A stretch of 64,000 bases of DNA, from positions 1,860,001 through 1,924,000 of the forward strand of contig CP065008.1 of NCBI GenBank assembly GCA_016699735.1, read 5' to 3'. The notes below the pieces were generated by a model. The model ran no database searches, was not told the DNA's origin, and worked only from the letters and a program-made list of their open reading frames with translations. Made by a program: the position numbers and the translations under genes. Positions 60,199 to 64,000 of this stretch are shown piece after piece. How positions within the stretch are numbered: the first letter of the stretch is position 1; each line of letters opens with the position of its first letter. This stretch comes from Alphaproteobacteria bacterium (lineage in GTDB: Bacteria > Pseudomonadota > Alphaproteobacteria > Micavibrionales > Micavibrionaceae).

Positions 60199-61143
60199 TT
60201 ACGTCAATACTGGCGTCAGCAGCGGCCGTCCCTCAAAGAATGCATTCAAGTTCTCTACTACAAGTCGCCCCATAAGGGAACGGGTTTCGCGTGTAGCAGA
60301 CCCCACGTGCGGGGATAAAACCACCTGATCCATCCTCAGCAGACTGGCGGGGACATCCGGCTCGTTCGCAAAGACATCCAACCCCGCCCCGGCGATCTCC
60401 CCCGCCTCCAGGGCAGCGATCAGATCGTCTTCCTTAACCACCGACCCGCGGGCGATATTGATCAAATATCCCTGCGGCCCAATCGCCCGGAGAACCTCCC
60501 GGTCCACCGTATGCCGCGTCTCCGGCCCGCCCGAACAGGCAAGGATCAGAAAATCGCAGGCCTCGGCCAGCGCATTCAATTTACCATAATAGTCGTAGGG
60601 TATATCACTTTTCGGGGAACGGCTGCAATATTTTATTTTCATATTATGCGCGGCCACCCGCCGCGCAATCGCCTGCCCGATTTTCCCCATCCCGTAAATC
60701 CCCGCAACCTTGCCGGAAAGGCTGGTGGACAGCGGAAATCCGCCCTTCATCCAACCGCCTTCCCGCACAAACCGGTCGCCCGCAATCCCCCGTCTTGCCA
60801 CGTTCAAAAGCAGCTGCATGGCCAGATCCGCCGTATCGTCGGTCAGAACATCCGGCGTATTCGTCACAACAATCCCGCGCTCTTTGGCGACCTTCAGGTC
60901 GATATTGTCGTACCCCGCCCCGAACTGCCCGATAATCTTAAGGTTAGGCAACCGCACCATCAGGTCTCCTTTGACCCCCTCGCAGTCATAGGTTGAGAGA
61001 ATGGCGGAAACCCTCGCCCCCTCTTTCTCCAGAACGTCCTCCCGCACAGCCTTCTCCCAAAAAGGGATCACATTATAATGTACGCCAAGCAGCTTCATCT
61101 CATCCGGCAGGATGGCTTTAAGGACAAGAACCGTAGGCTTCAT
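60199..61143 (-). CDS. D-2-hydroxyacid dehydrogenase (glyoxylate/hydroxypyruvate reductase type)
   Basis: 314 residues from the ATG at 61143, which has GAAAGAAG upstream; a longer frame adds ten residues. The NAD-binding motif is GIYGMGKIGQAIARR. The catalytic triad is Arg in NIARGSVV, Glu in DVFANEPDVP and His in LSPHVGSAT. The short length matches GyaR/HPR-type enzymes that interconvert glyoxylate/glycolate or hydroxypyruvate/D-glycerate. The substrate is not decidable here. It is divergent from miaB. Confidence 0.93.
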   Translation of the reverse strand: MKPTVLVLKAILPDEMKLLGVHYNVIPFWEKAVREDVLEKEGARVSAILSTYDCEGVKGDLMVRLPNLKIIGQFGAGYDNIDLKVAKERGIVVTNTPDVLTDDTADLAMQLLLNVARRGIAGDRFVREGGWMKGGFPLSTSLSGKVAGIYGMGKIGQAIARRVAAHNMKIKYCSRSPKSDIPYDYYGKLNALAEACDFLILACSGGPETRHTVDREVLRAIGPQGYLINIARGSVVKEDDLIAALEAGEIAGAGLDVFANEPDVPASLLRMDQVVLSPHVGSATRETRSLMGRLVVENLNAFFEGRPLLTPVLT

Positions 61144-61259
61144 TTTCGATCTTCTTTCCAGACGCTGCGCCAAATCCCAAAACGCTTGCGTCCAAGGGCA
61201 GGCCTATGGTTTATGACAGTATTGTGAATTTTGTATATGAAGGCCCGCGCAAAAACAAC

Positions 61260-62606
61260 ATGACAAACACGCAAAAGAAAAAGCTGTTTATCAAGACTTG
61301 GGGCTGTCAGATGAACGTCTACGACAGCAAGCGCATGGCCGACATCCTCTCCCCGCTCGGCTATCAGGAAACGGACGCCCCCGAGCAGGCCGACATGATG
61401 ATCCTCAACACCTGCCACATCCGCGAAAAGGCGACCGATAAGGTCTTCTCCGAACTCGGCCGCCTCCGCGAACATAAAGAGGAGCGCGAAAAAGCCGGGA
61501 ATAAGGTGATGATCGCCGTCGCCGGCTGTGTCGCGCAGGCCGAAGGCGACTTCATCCTCGAACGTGCCCCCTTCGTCGATATGGTCTTCGGCCCCCAATC
61601 CTATCATGAACTCCCCGAAATGGTCCTCAAGGCCAACGGCAACGAGCGCGTCGTCAACACGGATTTCCCTGCAGTATCAAAGTTCGATCTTTTGCCCGAC
61701 GAGCATAAAAGCCAGGGCGTAACCGCCTTCCTTTCTATTCAGGAAGGCTGCGATAAATTCTGCACCTTCTGCGTCGTCCCCTACACGCGCGGCGCGGAAT
61801 ATTCCCGCACGGTTGCAGAAATTCTCCATGAAGCGGAAAAACTCGTCGAAAACGGCGCGAAGGAAATCACGTTGCTCGGCCAGAACGTCAACGCCTTCCA
61901 TGGCGAAGGGCCGAACGCCAAAACTTGGGGGCTGGGACGTCTGATCCGTTCAGTTGCCGAAATCGAAGGTCTGAAGCGCATCCGCTATATGACCTCCCAC
62001 CCCCGCGACATGGATGACGACCTGATCGCCGCGCACGGCGAAATCGAAAAACTGATGCCCTTCCTGCACCTGCCCGTGCAAAGCGGCGCGGATAAAATCC
62101 TCAAGGCGATGAACCGCAAGCATACGGCGGAAGAATACCGCGCCATCATCGAAAAGCTCCGCTCCGCCAGACCCGACATCGCCTTTTCGTCTGATTTCAT
62201 CATCGGCTTCCCCGGTGAGACGGAGCAAGATTTCGAAGACTCCCTCCAACTGGCAAAGGATATAGGCTACGCCTCCTGCTATTCCTTTAAATACAGCGCC
62301 CGACCGGGAACCCCCGCAGCCAATATGCAGAACCTCGTCCATGATAAAATCGCCAGCGAACGCCTGAGCCGCTTCCAGCAACTCATAAGAGACCAGCAAC
62401 TGGCCTTCAATGAAAAGTCGGTAGGAAAAACAATGCCCGTCCTCTTCGACCGCAAAGGAAAAAAGGACGGCCAGCTTCTGGGCCGCAGCCCCTACAACCA
62501 GTCGGTTTACGCGATCGCAAACGACAGGTTGCTGAACCAGATCATCGACGTAAAAATTTCACAGGGTTATGAAAATTCTTTGACCGGAGAAATCCGCATC
62601 ATCTAG
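61260..62606 (+). CDS. miaB: tRNA-2-methylthio-N6-dimethylallyladenosine synthase MiaB
   Basis: 448 residues from the ATG at 61260; an in-frame ATG at 61206 would add 18 residues, and neither has a clear ribosome site. The methylthiotransferase N-terminal domain has three cysteines (TWGCQMN, NTCHIRE and AGCVAQAEG) for the auxiliary cluster. The radical-SAM motif is GCDKFCTFCVVPYTRG (CxxxCxxC). The TRAM domain closes the protein. It adds the methylthio group to i6A37 in tRNAs reading UNN codons. Confidence 0.96.
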   Translation: MTNTQKKKLFIKTWGCQMNVYDSKRMADILSPLGYQETDAPEQADMMILNTCHIREKATDKVFSELGRLREHKEEREKAGNKVMIAVAGCVAQAEGDFILERAPFVDMVFGPQSYHELPEMVLKANGNERVVNTDFPAVSKFDLLPDEHKSQGVTAFLSIQEGCDKFCTFCVVPYTRGAEYSRTVAEILHEAEKLVENGAKEITLLGQNVNAFHGEGPNAKTWGLGRLIRSVAEIEGLKRIRYMTSHPRDMDDDLIAAHGEIEKLMPFLHLPVQSGADKILKAMNRKHTAEEYRAIIEKLRSARPDIAFSSDFIIGFPGETEQDFEDSLQLAKDIGYASCYSFKYSARPGTPAANMQNLVHDKIASERLSRFQQLIRDQQLAFNEKSVGKTMPVLFDRKGKKDGQLLGRSPYNQSVYAIANDRLLNQIIDVKISQGYENSLTGEIRII

Positions 62607-62895
62607 CAAAGGCGGAAAGCCTACTAAATTCATAACGTCTTCTGCAAAGAAAATATCTCTTCTCACGAAAATTAATTGTTTGAAAGTGAATCCGATTCAT
62701 TGCAATCTTTTTGTCATAGAAATGTCAAAAGAATGTTTTTTTATGTCTTTGTGTGAGAGCAAAGTTCAAAACGGCATTTTTTAGAATGTTTTTTTGATCT
62801 CTTCACATAGGACGACAACTTTTTTTATTTCTTACTTTTAAACGGACAGCCCTCAGGCTGTGTTGCAACATCATACTTATGTAAAGGAATGTACC
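62607..62895. other. AT-rich intergenic leader of the repeat gene
   Basis: 289 bp of T-rich sequence with no gene. It includes several poly-T runs and a small hairpin ACAGCC-CTCA-GGCTGT (62846-62861) about 35 bases before the next ATG. The promoter for the repeat protein must lie here; no single -35/-10 pair stands out. Confidence 0.5.
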
Positions 62896-64000
62896 ATGCC
62901 CACTATCCCCGAAATCGAAGCCAACCTTCTCCTCGCCTCCTCCACAGGGAACGCGACGCTGTTCGCCACAACGCTGGCCAGCATCACGACCGCGCAAAAG
63001 CCGCTGATCACGGTTTACCCGCAAACCCTCTCGAACCTGACCTTTCTGTCCAGCCCTACTCTGGCGGAAAGCATGACCCGCAATATGATGTCCACGGTCG
63101 GAACCTATGTCGATGCCTTCTCGATCGGCAGTGCCATGGAGCAGTACTCGCAAGGCGGCAACTGGGGCGCTTTGGACGCGGTGACGGATTACCTGTCGGC
63201 AACCCAGAAGACCACCCTGGGAACGACCGCCTCTCCGGGCAACACTCTGCTGAATATCACGTTCAACGACGACCCGTTCACCTCTGCGGACGATGCCGTG
63301 ATTGCCAGCGCCGTGCGCGATCTGATGACCAAACTCGGCGCCCAGACCAATGCCTTCGATATCGGCGTTGCGATGGAACAGTTCTCCCAGAGCAAAAATT
63401 GGGGAGCGCTTGATGCCGTCACCGACTTCCTGACAGCAGGACAGAAAACGACTCTGGGAACGACCGCCTCTCCGGGCACAACGCTGCTGAACATTACGTT
63501 CAACGACGACCCGTTCACCACCACGGACGATGCGGCCATCGCAGCCGTCGTGCGTGACTTGATGATCAAGCTCGGCGCCCAGACCAACGCCTTCGACATC
63601 GGCATGGCCATGGAGCAATTCTCCCAGAGCAAAAACTGGGGAGCGCTCGATGCCGTCACCGACTATCTGACGCCGGCGCAGAAGACCACACTTGGCACAA
63701 CCGCTTCTCCGGGCACGACGTTACTCAACATCACCTTCAACGATGACCCGTTCACGACGGCGGACGATACCGCCATCGCCAATGTTGTACGCGATCTGAT
63801 GTTCAAGCTCGGTATCTACACCAATGCCTTCGACATCGGCATGGCGATGGAGCAGTTCTCGCAAAGCCGTAACTTCGGCGCTCTGGACGCGGTCACCGAC
63901 TACCTGACCGCTGCCCAGAAAACCACGCTGGGAACCACCCCGGCTCCGGGCACAACCCTGCTCAACATCACCTTCAACGACGACCCGTTCACCACGGCGG
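62896..64000 (+). CDS. Large tandem-repeat protein, 3' end beyond window
   Basis: Open from the ATG at 62896 (AAGGA 8 bases upstream) to the window edge, 368 codons. After about 95 unique residues it consists of near-identical 79-residue units, at least three and a fourth begun. Each contains GALDAVTDYL, QKTTLGTTASPGTTLLNITF, NDDPFTTADD, RDLMxKLGAQTNAFDIGMAM and EQFSQSKNW. Repeats are 237 bp long at the DNA level and closely alike, so they were recently amplified. There are no cysteines or signal peptide in what is visible. The pattern suggests a surface or matrix protein, or a non-canonical adhesin. Confidence 0.82.
   Translation, partial: MPTIPEIEANLLLASSTGNATLFATTLASITTAQKPLITVYPQTLSNLTFLSSPTLAESMTRNMMSTVGTYVDAFSIGSAMEQYSQGGNWGALDAVTDYLSATQKTTLGTTASPGNTLLNITFNDDPFTSADDAVIASAVRDLMTKLGAQTNAFDIGVAMEQFSQSKNWGALDAVTDFLTAGQKTTLGTTASPGTTLLNITFNDDPFTTTDDAAIAAVVRDLMIKLGAQTNAFDIGMAMEQFSQSKNWGALDAVTDYLTPAQKTTLGTTASPGTTLLNITFNDDPFTTADDTAIANVVRDLMFKLGIYTNAFDIGMAMEQFSQSRNFGALDAVTDYLTAAQKTTLGTTPAPGTTLLNITFNDDPFTTA

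Noticed and set aside
62896..64000. Regular spacing considered as a CRISPR array
   Set aside because: The 237-bp units are coding and contiguous with no spacers.

Overview
The window reads as a chromosomal segment of a Gram-negative alphaproteobacterium. Pointers are an NDUFS4-like complex I accessory subunit, a SigF/NrsF-type ECF sigma and anti-sigma pair, a TIGR01459-type HAD protein, and a katG under an adjacent Fur-family gene. A Micavibrio- or Rhodospirillales-like host is possible, but that is inference from gene content. The host chromosome (about 1-15438 and 48203-64000) is interrupted by one large integrated element.

Left host arm: an unfinished hypothetical gene, tRNA-Asn, the fur-katG operon with a divergent ppa, a thioredoxin-like gene, a two-component system facing a Spy/CpxP-like (LTxxQ) gene with a Cpx-type direct-repeat box between them, a secreted repeat protein, a cysteine-less thioredoxin-fold membrane protein, a mercaptopyruvate-type sulfurtransferase, two secreted hypotheticals, an RlmD-type 23S rRNA methyltransferase and a Sel1-repeat protein.

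Element (15439-48202): it is bounded by a perfect 58-bp direct repeat of the 3' part of tRNA-Arg(TCT). It carries a tyrosine integrase at the left end and an AlpA/excisionase-like gene at the right end. A 21-bp arm-type repeat (two GAGTAGCCC units) lies just inside each end in the same orientation. The backbone holds a membrane protein, two vWA-like exported proteins, a VirD4/TraG coupling protein, a serine recombinase, MobC, a relaxase, ArdC, a DUF2958 protein, a ParB-like protein and an XRE regulator. No VirB-type mating-channel genes are visible, so I read it as an integrative and mobilizable element. There are two main cargo blocks. One is a Sec-exported RHS protein of 1655 residues with a swapped AT-rich C-terminal tip and a membrane-anchored, cysteine-rich candidate immunity protein. 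The other is a five-gene minus-strand defence cassette: RHH regulator, zinc-ribbon DNA methyltransferase, PD-(D/E)xK nuclease, PHP-domain/ABC-ATPase of TrlF type, and a HEPN protein with RNxxxH. The ArdC and DUF2958 genes share a near-identical 52-bp leader, 93 bp upstream of each start, that can form a terminal stem.

Right host arm: tRNA-Arg, the NDUFS4-like gene, nrsF and its ECF sigma factor, tRNA-Pro, a DUF192 protein, a two-CBS protein, two tandem paralogous alpha/beta hydrolases, an MsbA-like ABC exporter, a patatin-like phospholipase, an HExxH-containing hypothetical, a HAD hydrolase, an AGCS alanine/glycine symporter, a small exported protein, a D-2-hydroxyacid dehydrogenase, miaB, and a large gene of 79-residue tandem repeats that runs off the right edge. 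No rRNA genes, complete IS elements or CRISPR arrays were seen.
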